The notes under the pieces: model-generated
The model's input: only the letters and a program-made list of their open reading frames with translations
Database searches by the model: none
Told to the model about the DNA's origin: nothing
Translations under genes and position numbers: made by a program
Part shown: piece by piece, positions 16,861 to 24,226 of the stretch
Layout of the letters: each line of letters opens with the position of its first letter
How positions within the stretch are numbered: position 1 is the stretch's first letter
Assembly: GCF_022317005.1 (NCBI RefSeq)
Contig: NZ_CP081006.1
Span: 3,410,001-3,474,000 of the forward strand
DNA from: Mycobacterium sp. IDR2000157661
GTDB lineage: Bacteria; Actinomycetota; Actinomycetes; Mycobacteriales; Mycobacteriaceae
DNA: 64,000 nucleotides
Direction: 5' to 3'

Positions 16861-17697
16861 CTAGCAGTTCTGCAGCGACTGGGGATCGACGCACGGATTC
16901 AGCGAGCTCGGCAGTTGAAGGGTCGAGGATCCGGCGTCCTGCTTCGATGTGCCGAAGTCACTGAGATCAGGCTGCGAGCCGCCTGCACCGCCGCCGGGCG
17001 TGCTGGGGTCCGCTGGAGGCGTCCCGCCGCCGGGCGTGCTGGGGTCCGCTGGAGGCGTCCCGCCACCGGGCGTGCTGGGGTCCGTTGGAGGCGTCCCGCC
17101 GCCGGGGGTGCCTCCGCTGGGCTCGGTCTTCTTGTCCTCATCCGGGCCGGCGGGCGGCTGGTCCGGCACGGGAATCGGAATCGGAATGCCCTCGATCCGG
17201 ATCTGCGGTGCGGGCGCGGGAGCCGGAGCGGGTGCCGGGGGCGCAGGCACGGGTGCCGGCTGCGCCGCGGGACGAGGAGCCGGCACCGCCACCGGGACCG
17301 GGTTCCGATTGGCCGGCGGCACGATCACCGTCTGCGACGGCGCGCGGCCCGGCACGACAACCGTTGCCGGGGCGCTCACCGCGGGCGAAGCGGCGGCCGG
17401 TGCCGGAGCCGCGGCCGGTGTGCTGGTCTCGGGAACCATGTACACCGACGGGCTCGGCTGGGACGTCGAGTTGCTCAGGACGAACGTCCCGAGCAGGGCT
17501 CCGCCGACGACCGCGGCCAGCAGGCCGGCGACCATCGCGCCTTTGTGCATGGAACCGGAATTGGTCTGCGCAGCGGCGGGTGCCGGGGCGTCGTACCAGT
17601 TCGGCCGGGGGGCCGGCTGAGCGTAAGGCCGTCCGTACTGACGGTCTGCTTCCGACCATGCGTAGGTGGCGGACTCGGGGGTGTAGGTGGTGGTCAT
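16861..17697 (-). CDS. Proline-rich single-pass membrane protein with 12-residue tandem repeats
   Basis: A 278-residue protein of unknown function. AAGGAG lies 7 nt before ATG 17697. A Tyr/Pro/Ala-rich cytoplasmic tail (1-50) precedes one membrane helix (about 53-75, A-M-V-A-G-L-L-A-A-V-V-G-G). The long exterior is Pro/Ala/Val-rich and includes three to four repeats of T-P-P-A-D-P-S-T-P-G-G-G, and the end C-V-D-P-Q-S-L-Q-N-C has two cysteines that could form a disulfide. The topology mirrors the tail of the adjacent sigma/anti-sigma fusion. A cell-wall spanning or sensing role is possible but unproven. Confidence 0.7.
   Translation of the reverse strand: MTTTYTPESATYAWSEADRQYGRPYAQPAPRPNWYDAPAPAAAQTNSGSMHKGAMVAGLLAAVVGGALLGTFVLSNSTSQPSPSVYMVPETSTPAAAPAPAAASPAVSAPATVVVPGRAPSQTVIVPPANRNPVPVAVPAPRPAAQPAPVPAPPAPAPAPAPAPQIRIEGIPIPIPVPDQPPAGPDEDKKTEPSGGTPGGGTPPTDPSTPGGGTPPADPSTPGGGTPPADPSTPGGGAGGSQPDLSDFGTSKQDAGSSTLQLPSSLNPCVDPQSLQNC
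16991..17107 (+). repeat. 36-bp tandem repeats within the proline-rich gene
   Basis: Three full copies of a 36-bp unit beginning CCGCCGGGCGTGCTGGGGTC start at 16991, 17027 and 17063 with one or two mismatches each. A partial fourth starts at 17099. Each unit is 12 codons, so copy number can change without frameshift. There are no spacers, so this is a minisatellite and not a CRISPR array. Confidence 0.85.
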
Positions 17698-17827
17698 GGC
17701 GTGCTCCTTGGGTGTGGTCGCCGCCCGTTGTGGGCTGCTCTATGGGTTGGGGCCACCACCCGACCGAAGTCGCACACTTTTCCGGAAGTTTTTTTGAAAG
17801 TTTTTCGACCCAGCGCCTGCGGGCGGG

Positions 17828-18130
17828 TCAGGCCTGCTGCGGCTCCGGGCAGAAGTACAGCCGGGCGCCTGCCACGATGAAGTTCGACAGCATCTCGTCG
17901 TTGGTGGTGCGATCCATGGATTCGGCCACCTCTGTCACATCGACACCACGTTCGAGTTGAGCGCACGCGTCGCGAGCGAGGATGGCGAGCTCAGGACAGT
18001 CGTCGGTCACGCCGGCGGATGCCATGCTGCGGCAGAAGTCGTCCTCCGGTGCGGCGGCGGCGTCCGGCGCACCGGCGACAGAAAGAACCAATGCCGCGAT
18101 GAGCCCGATGAGTCTCAAGAGGTGGGTCAT
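17828..18130 (-). CDS. Secreted DUF732 protein
   Basis: Start ATG 18130 is chosen because AAGGA lies 6 nt upstream; a GTG three bases earlier is too close to it. The 100-residue product begins with a typical Sec signal peptide (L-I-G-L-I-A-A-L-V-L-S-V-A-G-A, cut near A-A-A). The mature ~70-residue DUF732 domain has four cysteines: D-D-F-C, D-D-C-P, A-C-A-Q and L-Y-F-C-P. DUF732 proteins are abundant, mycobacteria-specific small exported proteins of unknown function. The gene lies alone between two minus-strand units. Confidence 0.87.
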   Translation of the reverse strand: MTHLLRLIGLIAALVLSVAGAPDAAAAPEDDFCRSMASAGVTDDCPELAILARDACAQLERGVDVTEVAESMDRTTNDEMLSNFIVAGARLYFCPEPQQA

Positions 18131-18259
18131 CACGCGTCCTTCCTAGCGCTCAACTACCCGCTGCGCGGTCGCGGCACGCTGCACGCTACGCGGATCGAGA
18201 CGCGAGCGTTACCGAGGCGGGCCACGTCGGCGATGTGGCGGCCCCGGCAATCAGTCGAA

Positions 18260-19285
18260 TCAAGACGCCAAACGGAAATGGCTGCGGACGAGGTCCGCGC
18301 TCAGCGGGTAGTCGAATACTGCTGCTCTCATCAGCACAGCGAGCTCCTCTATCGCGGATCGCGACTCGACCCCGCGATGGTCGAGCAGGCGGGCCAACCA
18401 CTCGGCGGTCTCCGACAGCGGCCGTGAATCACCGGTGAGCAATGCTGCCGATATGGCGTGCAGCGTCTGCGGCAGCGTGTCGCGGGCAAGAGCCCGCAAC
18501 GCCGAGCTTGTGGGGCCGGTTTCCAGGTTCGCCGTGACCGACCACTCCCGCCGCAGCCGATCGACGATGCGCTGCTGGTCCATCTGCAGGGCAGCCTGTT
18601 CGTTGGCCGGCGCCTCAGGCAACGGTTCCGCCGGGGAGACGACGACCGGCAAACCGGCGACGGCGTCGACGGCCGACAGTGCGTCACCGGCCCAGGCCGT
18701 CGCGCCGAGCGCCTCTGCGCGCATGGCGTCGGGACCGAAGGCGGCGCCCCCGACGACCACCGGGACTCCGGCGGAGGTACAGGCCTCGATGAAACGCCGC
18801 GTGGTCGGCAATGCGCCGAGCACCGAGCAACTGACGGCGACGGCCTGCGGGCCGATGTCCTGGATGTAGCGGCTGATGCGAAGTGGCGAGATCGCGGGCA
18901 CCAACAAGGTGGTCTGCCAGCCTCCGGCCCGCAGCGCGCAGCTGACGATTGCCGCGGGCAGCCAATGCCATTCGCGCTCGGCGCAGGTCACGATGACGTG
19001 GCCGCGGGGCACTTCGTGAGTGCCCAGCCTACGGGAGATCACTTCGGTCGCCGCCATGGCCATCGCCGTGGCCGCGTGCTCCTGCGCGACCGTCCACTCG
19101 CCGCGCTGCCAACGGTCGCCGATGCTGCGTTGGGCGGGAACGACCACTTCGGTCAGTACGCACAGCGGGTCGGTTCCCTCCGCTACCAGGCGATCGACCA
19201 GTGCCACGACGGCGGCTCTGTCGCCCTTCGACATGGCGTCGTCATAGCGCCGCAACGCGTCCTGTAGCTCTCCTACGGCATGCAT
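18260..19285 (-). CDS. Cobalamin-binding regulatory protein (B12-binding and cap domains)
   Basis: A 341-residue protein. The N-terminal ~95 residues form the helical cap seen in methionine synthase and the CarH photoreceptors, with W-x(6)-V-A-Q-E-H-A-A-T, where Trp and Glu-His contact the cobalamin upper face in CarH. A Rossmann-like B12-binding domain follows (about 95-215). The usual D/E-x-H-x-x-G is altered to E-W-H-W-L-P, keeping the His that would ligate cobalt. The last ~120 residues are helical and unassigned; no DNA-binding domain is visible. ATG 19285 lies inside the end of the preceding phosphatase gene, so they are coupled. It probably senses cobalamin or light and talks to the phosphatase. 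Confidence 0.83.
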   Translation of the reverse strand: MHAVGELQDALRRYDDAMSKGDRAAVVALVDRLVAEGTDPLCVLTEVVVPAQRSIGDRWQRGEWTVAQEHAATAMAMAATEVISRRLGTHEVPRGHVIVTCAEREWHWLPAAIVSCALRAGGWQTTLLVPAISPLRISRYIQDIGPQAVAVSCSVLGALPTTRRFIEACTSAGVPVVVGGAAFGPDAMRAEALGATAWAGDALSAVDAVAGLPVVVSPAEPLPEAPANEQAALQMDQQRIVDRLRREWSVTANLETGPTSSALRALARDTLPQTLHAISAALLTGDSRPLSETAEWLARLLDHRGVESRSAIEELAVLMRAAVFDYPLSADLVRSHFRLAS

Positions 19286-20541
19286 GTTGCGGCCAGAAGA
19301 GCCATGTCGTCGTGGGGGCGGCCGTCAAGATGATCCATGACGTCGTATTCCACCGCCTCGCAGATCACCTCCGCCGGGGCGCCTGCGTATGCGGGGAGCA
19401 AGGCCTGCAGCCTCTCCAGGCCGTACTGGCCCGAGGCTCCCCACGCCTCATCGATCCCGTCGGTGAACATCAGCATGGTTTCGCCCTCTTCGAGGCGGCA
19501 CGTCGTTGTCCCGTAATACATCTCGGTCACAACACCCGCCGCGGTGCCGAACACGTCCAACTGCTCGACCCGCCCGTCGTGCCGCAGGACCAGCGGTGGG
19601 TGATGCCCCGCCGTAGCCACCTCCACGATCGCGTAGGCGCCATCTCGTCGAGTGAGGAATCTCGCACACAGCACCGTCACGAACTGACTCGATGGCGACT
19701 CGTACAACAGCTCGCCGAGTACGGCATTCATTGCGCCGAGCACGGAGGCCGGGTGGTGATCGAAGTAGGCGGCAGTCCGCATGATCTGGCGTGCCTGTCC
19801 GGTCAGGGCTGCTGCCTCGATGCCCTTGCCGCATACGTCTCCCAGCGCGATCAGCCAGTCGCAGTCGCTGCCGGTGATCTCGTAGAAGTCGCCGCCGATG
19901 TCCAGGTGTTCGGCGGCCGGCCGATACCGTGCGGCCAAGCGTAGCCCGGGGATCTCGGGCAGCACCGGAGGCCGCAGGCTGTGCTGGAGCACTGCCGCGA
20001 TGCGGGACCGTTCCTCGTGGAGCCTGGCGGAGTCCAGCGCCAAAGCGGCGCTGTCCGCGATACTTTCGGCGAAAGCGACGTCTTCGGCGCAGAAGCCGTC
20101 ATTTGACCGCCTCAACATGATGAGTGCACCAAGAGTGGTGCCGCGCGCGGTGATACCGACACCGAGCGCCTCGGCAGGCTCCGTCTCGTTCGCAGACCCG
20201 AGGAAGGGTTCGATCGGCACGAGCCCGCGGATTTCGGTGACTTCGACGTGTTCGGTCTTGCCGCTCCACAGGATCCGCCCAAGCGGCATGCCTTCGACCT
20301 CGGCGCGACAGAAGACGACTCCGCTGGAAGCCCCGTCACCCACCATCATCAGTTCACCGGTCGTGATGTCGGGGATCACGATGACGGCCCAGTCGGCCAG
20401 TCGGGGCTTGATCAGGTCGATCAAACGCAGGGCGGTGCGCGTCATGCTCAGCGGATCACCGACCTCGAGTGCGACCTCCGCCGCGAGTCCGCTGCGAGTC
20501 CGCTGCAGCTTTCGGTCATCGATCTCGCCCTGAGCGTTCAC
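19273..20541 (-). CDS. GAF domain PP2C-type (SpoIIE/RsbU) serine phosphatase
   Basis: The open frame reaches 20760, but the likely start is GTG 20541, which has GAGAAGGA 5-7 nt upstream; the residues before it look non-coding. The 422-residue product has a GAF sensor domain (about 40-190) and a C-terminal SpoIIE-type PP2C domain. The latter has D-I-G-G-D-F-Y-E-I, L-A-L-G-D-V-C-G-K-G (metal-binding Asp), A-T-A-G-H-H-P-P-L and F-T-D-G-I-D-E-A motifs. Such phosphatases dephosphorylate anti-sigma-factor antagonists in partner-switching systems. No antagonist or RsbW kinase is in the window. It overlaps the cobalamin-binding gene by 13 bp. Confidence 0.87.
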   Translation of the reverse strand: MNAQGEIDDRKLQRTRSGLAAEVALEVGDPLSMTRTALRLIDLIKPRLADWAVIVIPDITTGELMMVGDGASSGVVFCRAEVEGMPLGRILWSGKTEHVEVTEIRGLVPIEPFLGSANETEPAEALGVGITARGTTLGALIMLRRSNDGFCAEDVAFAESIADSAALALDSARLHEERSRIAAVLQHSLRPPVLPEIPGLRLAARYRPAAEHLDIGGDFYEITGSDCDWLIALGDVCGKGIEAAALTGQARQIMRTAAYFDHHPASVLGAMNAVLGELLYESPSSQFVTVLCARFLTRRDGAYAIVEVATAGHHPPLVLRHDGRVEQLDVFGTAAGVVTEMYYGTTTCRLEEGETMLMFTDGIDEAWGASGQYGLERLQALLPAYAGAPAEVICEAVEYDVMDHLDGRPHDDMALLAATCMP

Positions 20542-20815
20542 AATCGTCCTTCTCCGCCCCCTGAAGAAGCGCGCTTCTTCCCTTCCGGCAACGGCCGTCG
20601 AGAGCCGTGGACGACTCGTGCAGGTTCTTCGTCCGAGGCTAACGACTCGGCGGTCCATTCGGCGTCGATCGCCAACACTGGGCCTGCTGGTTCGCAGCGG
20701 CCGGGGCCGTGCGGAGTGAGGTGGCGCAGCGGCGGATACCCGGCGGCGCTGACATAACATGGCGACGCGGTCCCGGCCACCTGGTGCGCGGACGCATCAC
20801 GGCGAGGAGGCCGCA

Positions 20816-22111
20816 GTGGCTTGGGATTTCAGCACCGATCCGGAGTTCCAGCACAAGCTCGACTGGGTCAAGCAGTTCTGCGAGGAGAAGGTCGAACCGC
20901 TCGACCACGTCTTCCCCTATGCGGTGCGCTCACCCGACCCCGCGGTGAAGGCCTACGTGCGCGAACTCCAACAGGAGGTCAAGGACCAGGGGCTGTGGGC
21001 GATATTCCTCGACAAGGACCTCGGCGGCCCCGGGTTCGGACAGCTCAAGCTCGGTCTGCTCAACGAGATCATCGGCCGCTACCCGGGCGCGCCACACATG
21101 TTCGGCGCATCGGCACCCGACACCGGCAACATGGAGATGCTCGCCGCCTACGGCACCGAGGAACAGAAGAAGCGGTGGTTGGAGCCGTTGCTCAACCAGG
21201 ACATGTTCTCGGCCTATTCGATGACCGAACCGCAGGGCGGAAGCGACCCGAACCTGTTCAACACCCACGCCGTCCGTGACGGCGACGAATGGGTGATCAC
21301 CGGGGAGAAGTGGTTCACCTCGGCCGGCCGCGTTGCCGACATCCTCTTCGTCATGTGCACCAACGGCATGTTCGTGGTTCCGCGCAAGACGCCGGGTGTG
21401 GAGATCATGCCCGAGCCGCGCAACCACAACCACATCGTCTACCGCGACGTGCGCGTGCCGCTCGACCATCTCCTCGGCCCGGAGGACGGCGCGAAAACTC
21501 TGGCGCAGCGCCGACTCGGCGGCGGGCGCATCCACCATGCGATGCGCACCATCGCGCAGTGCAACCTGGCGTTCGACATGATGTGCGAGCGTGCGCTCAG
21601 CCGCCAGTCACACGGCAAGGTCATCGCAGAGCACCAGATGGTGCAGGAGAAGATCTCCGAGTCCTACGCGATGATCAGGATGCTGCGCCTGTTCGTGCTC
21701 GAGACGGCATGGAAGATCGACAACACCTCGACCCAGGAGGCCCGCACCGAGATCGCGGCGGTCAAGTTCACGATGGCCAAGGTGCTGCGCGAGGTGTCGT
21801 TCAACGCGCTGCACATCCTCGGCTCGCTGGGAACCACCGACCTGACGCCCATCCAGGCGATGTACGCGGCCGCTCCCACGATGGGCATCGCCGACGGCGT
21901 CGACGAGGTGCACAAGGCGACCGTCGCTCGACGGGTGCTGCGCGACTACCGGCCGCATGATGGGGATTTCCCGACCGAGTTTCTCCCGCACAAGCGCGAG
22001 GAAGCACGCGTGAAGATGCAGCCCCTGCTGGACTCCCGCCCAGAGCTGGCCGCTGCGGCCGCGGCCTACGAGAAGCACTTCTCACGTCGCCGCGCCGAGC
22101 GACCCGCCTAA
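20816..22111 (+). CDS. Acyl-CoA dehydrogenase
   Basis: GTG 20816 is the start, preceded by a clear GAGGAGG at 6 nt. The 431-residue product has the acyl-CoA dehydrogenase fold: an N-terminal helical domain, the FAD strand motif Y-S-M-T-E-P-Q-G-G-S-D, W-V-I-T-G-E-K-W-F-T-S-A-G, and a C-terminal helix bundle with Q-A-M-Y-A-A-A-P-T-M-G-I-A-D-G and D-E-V-H-K. It should catalyse FAD-dependent alpha,beta-dehydrogenation of an acyl-CoA of unknown chain. It resembles the ACAD10/11-type group. A small membrane protein gene follows 10 bp later. Confidence 0.87.
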   Translation: MAWDFSTDPEFQHKLDWVKQFCEEKVEPLDHVFPYAVRSPDPAVKAYVRELQQEVKDQGLWAIFLDKDLGGPGFGQLKLGLLNEIIGRYPGAPHMFGASAPDTGNMEMLAAYGTEEQKKRWLEPLLNQDMFSAYSMTEPQGGSDPNLFNTHAVRDGDEWVITGEKWFTSAGRVADILFVMCTNGMFVVPRKTPGVEIMPEPRNHNHIVYRDVRVPLDHLLGPEDGAKTLAQRRLGGGRIHHAMRTIAQCNLAFDMMCERALSRQSHGKVIAEHQMVQEKISESYAMIRMLRLFVLETAWKIDNTSTQEARTEIAAVKFTMAKVLREVSFNALHILGSLGTTDLTPIQAMYAAAPTMGIADGVDEVHKATVARRVLRDYRPHDGDFPTEFLPHKREEARVKMQPLLDSRPELAAAAAAYEKHFSRRRAERPA

Positions 22112-22121
22112 GGTGATCAAC

Positions 22122-22313
22122 ATGCGGATTGCCATCGCCGTACTCGGTGTGATCGTCGCGTTGTTCGGACTGCTGTTCTTCCTGCAGGGCATCGGGGTGA
22201 TGCCTGGAGAAAGCCCGATGAACAACACCACGACCTGGACGATTCTCGGCCCGATAATCGCGCTGATCGGCCTGGCATTGTCCGTCGGAGCGGTGCGCAG
22301 GCGCGGCTCCTGA
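22122..22313 (+). CDS. Small two-helix membrane protein
   Basis: A 63-residue protein starting at ATG 22122 with AAGG 8 nt upstream (GTG 22113 is a possible earlier start). Two hydrophobic segments, I-A-I-A-V-L-G-V-I-V-A-L-F-G-L-L-F-F-L near the N-terminus and I-L-G-P-I-I-A-L-I-G-L-A-L-S-V-G, are joined by a polar loop with M-P-G-E-S-P. The basic end R-R-R-G-S should be cytoplasmic. Similar tiny proteins are common in actinobacteria without known function. It is probably cotranscribed with the acyl-CoA dehydrogenase. Confidence 0.75.
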   Translation: MRIAIAVLGVIVALFGLLFFLQGIGVMPGESPMNNTTTWTILGPIIALIGLALSVGAVRRRGS

Positions 22314-22482
22314 GAACCCGAGCCGAGGTTCGGTATGCCGACCGATTGTCCTGGCAGCCGACCTGTAACACCTAGGTCAGCTCAGCGATGAAACTTCTGA
22401 GAACGAAGCGTCGGGGGTTCATATCGCCGGGTCGGGGGAGTGGCGGATCGACGCCACGCATGGAGAAGGGAGTCGCTGCACT

Positions 22483-24117
22483 ATGGGTGCACCGCCAAAT
22501 TCATCGCCAAATTCATTCGGCAAGCGAGGCGTCGCCGTGCTGGCGTCGGGAGTGGTCATCTCCCTGACCGCGTTGACGACGGGGCTATCGCCGGCCGTCG
22601 CGCAACCAGGTTCCGACGACGTTGTGACGACGACGGTGGTGCCGGAGCCGGAGTACACCGCGCCCGAACCCGAGGCGACGGCCGAGGAGACCGCCACGGT
22701 TCCCGAGGGCGAAGCGCCGGCGCAGTCCGCGGCGCCGTCGCAGCCCGCGCCGCAAACGCCGCAGACCCTGACCCAGGCGCCGGTCGTCACGGAGCCGGCG
22801 CCGGAACCGGCCGCCGAGCCCGAACCGCAGACGCAAGCGCCCAAGACCAGCACGGCGGTGCAGACCGCCGAGCCGTCGAGCCCCGCCACCGAGCCGTCGA
22901 CGACGGCTCAGCGCTCGCCGGCGGCGACCACCGAGCCGGGCACCGCGACCTCGGCCCCGGCGACAAAGGCCTCCGAGCCGACCGCCGACGCTCCGGCCAG
23001 TTCGGCAGCGCTGACGCCCGCATCGGGCACCAGCGGCGCCCCCACCCCGGGCGGCACCGAGACCGCGACCGAGTCGCGGGAGTCGGAGACCGCCGAAGCG
23101 ACGGCGGAGGCGACCGCCGAGCAGGGCCAGTCGGAGACACCAACCGTGTCGATCGAGCAGGCGGCCACGGAGATCGAGACGCTGGTCCCCGAGACGCTCG
23201 AGGCGCCGGCCGAGGACATCCAGCTGGCCAGGAACGCCAAGCCGATCATCGAGCAGGAGCCGGCGCCCGCGCCCGAGCAGGACCTCAGCGCGTTCAAGAG
23301 TTCGATCGAGACCTCGTTGAAGATTCCCGGCCTCGACATCGGCTACGGCGCCAACTCAGAGGTGGGCCTGGGCGGCAGCGATATCGAACTGGTCAGCAAT
23401 GTGCGGCAGTGGCGGCCGGACTGGATCGAGTACGACGAGTTCTACCGGCCGGTGATCATGAACCCGTTCCGGGCGCCGGTCCGCCTCGTCTACATGTACG
23501 AGATGGCGCCCCGCATCGTGTTCATCCCGCCGCTGGCCCGCATCGTGCTCCAGGCGGCCCAGTTCGCGGCCTACAGCTTCACCGCGGCCGTGCTGAACCC
23601 GATCAACGCGGCGATCGACACGGTGCAGGCCCTGACCGAAATCGCCGTGGGCAGCTTCTTCGGTGGCGGCTACTTCCCGGGTGCCGGGCTGCCGCTGCCG
23701 GCGCCGCCGCCGGTGCTGCGCTACGACAACGTGCCGGTGTTGGTGAACTATCCGCAGGCCCGGTACGAGCCGTTCCGGGTGCGTCAGATCGTCGACGTCG
23801 GCGAGGACCGCGTCTACGGCGGACGCAAGGTCCTGCTGGACGGAGCGACCCCGGTGTGGGGCGAGTGGACCCAGACCGCCGCCGGCGAACGGCAGTTCGA
23901 GGTGCACAAGACCCAGCAGTTCCCCGGCCTCAGCGAGCCGGTCGAGGGTCCGCTGCCCGGTGACTACCGGCTGCGTCTGGCCGCCGACGAGGACTCCACC
24001 GGAGGCCTCACAGGACGGGACATCTTCCTGATGGTCGCGGCCGGGGTGATCGGCACGTTGGGCTTCGGCGCCATCGGCCTGGCCTTCTTCCTCGGGCGGC
24101 GCCGGCCCGAACACTGA
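22483..24117 (+). CDS. Pro/Ala/Thr/Glu-rich envelope protein with C-terminal membrane anchor
   Basis: I do not recognise this 544-residue protein. It has a signal peptide (A-V-L-A-S-G-V-V-I-S-L-T-A-L, cut after A-V-A). About 200 residues of low-complexity Ala/Pro/Thr/Glu follow. The ordered region is about 260-500, with D-I-G-Y-G-A-N-S, W-R-P-D-W-I-E-Y-D-E-F-Y-R-P and V-N-Y-P-Q-A-R-Y-E-P-F-R-V-R. A C-terminal membrane helix (I-F-L-M-V-A-A-G-V-I-G-T-L-G) ends in R-R-R-P. The layout suggests a wall-spanning stalk presenting a domain near the membrane. There is no LPXTG motif. A strong hairpin follows, so the gene stands alone. Confidence 0.75.
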   Translation: MGAPPNSSPNSFGKRGVAVLASGVVISLTALTTGLSPAVAQPGSDDVVTTTVVPEPEYTAPEPEATAEETATVPEGEAPAQSAAPSQPAPQTPQTLTQAPVVTEPAPEPAAEPEPQTQAPKTSTAVQTAEPSSPATEPSTTAQRSPAATTEPGTATSAPATKASEPTADAPASSAALTPASGTSGAPTPGGTETATESRESETAEATAEATAEQGQSETPTVSIEQAATEIETLVPETLEAPAEDIQLARNAKPIIEQEPAPAPEQDLSAFKSSIETSLKIPGLDIGYGANSEVGLGGSDIELVSNVRQWRPDWIEYDEFYRPVIMNPFRAPVRLVYMYEMAPRIVFIPPLARIVLQAAQFAAYSFTAAVLNPINAAIDTVQALTEIAVGSFFGGGYFPGAGLPLPAPPPVLRYDNVPVLVNYPQARYEPFRVRQIVDVGEDRVYGGRKVLLDGATPVWGEWTQTAAGERQFEVHKTQQFPGLSEPVEGPLPGDYRLRLAADEDSTGGLTGRDIFLMVAAGVIGTLGFGAIGLAFFLGRRRPEH

Positions 24118-24128
24118 TTCGCCGCAAC

Positions 24129-24169
24129 GGAAGTCGCCCCGCTGGAATTGCTCCGGCGGGGCGATTTCC
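24129..24169 (+). terminator. Hairpin terminator
   Basis: An 18-bp stem with two G-U pairs (5' arm 24129-24146 starting GGAAGTCGCCCC, 3' arm 24152-24169 ending GGGGCGATTTCC) closes a 5-nt loop. It lies 11 bp after the stop of the envelope protein gene and ahead of the next plus-strand gene. No T-tract follows. Confidence 0.7.
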
Positions 24170-24226
24170 GTGCTGGGGCAGCTGATTTTGGTCGCGGTCG
24201 TCAATTGAGTGGGGCATGATGGAAAG

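Noticed and set aside
16991-17107. 36-bp repeats as a CRISPR array
   Set aside because: Units are directly adjacent without spacers, in frame with a protein, and no cas genes are present.
20541-20760. The PP2C phosphatase extended to 20760
   Set aside because: The extra residues are Arg-rich and unlike a domain; GTG 20541 has a proper ribosome-binding site.
18134-20815. A cobalamin riboswitch near the B12-binding gene
   Set aside because: The B12 gene start lies inside the phosphatase gene and no B12-box-like sequence was seen upstream of either gene.
22440-23963. A 507-codon plus-strand frame
   Set aside because: Shifted frame of the 544-residue envelope protein; it lacks the signal peptide and membrane helix and is Arg/Gly-rich.
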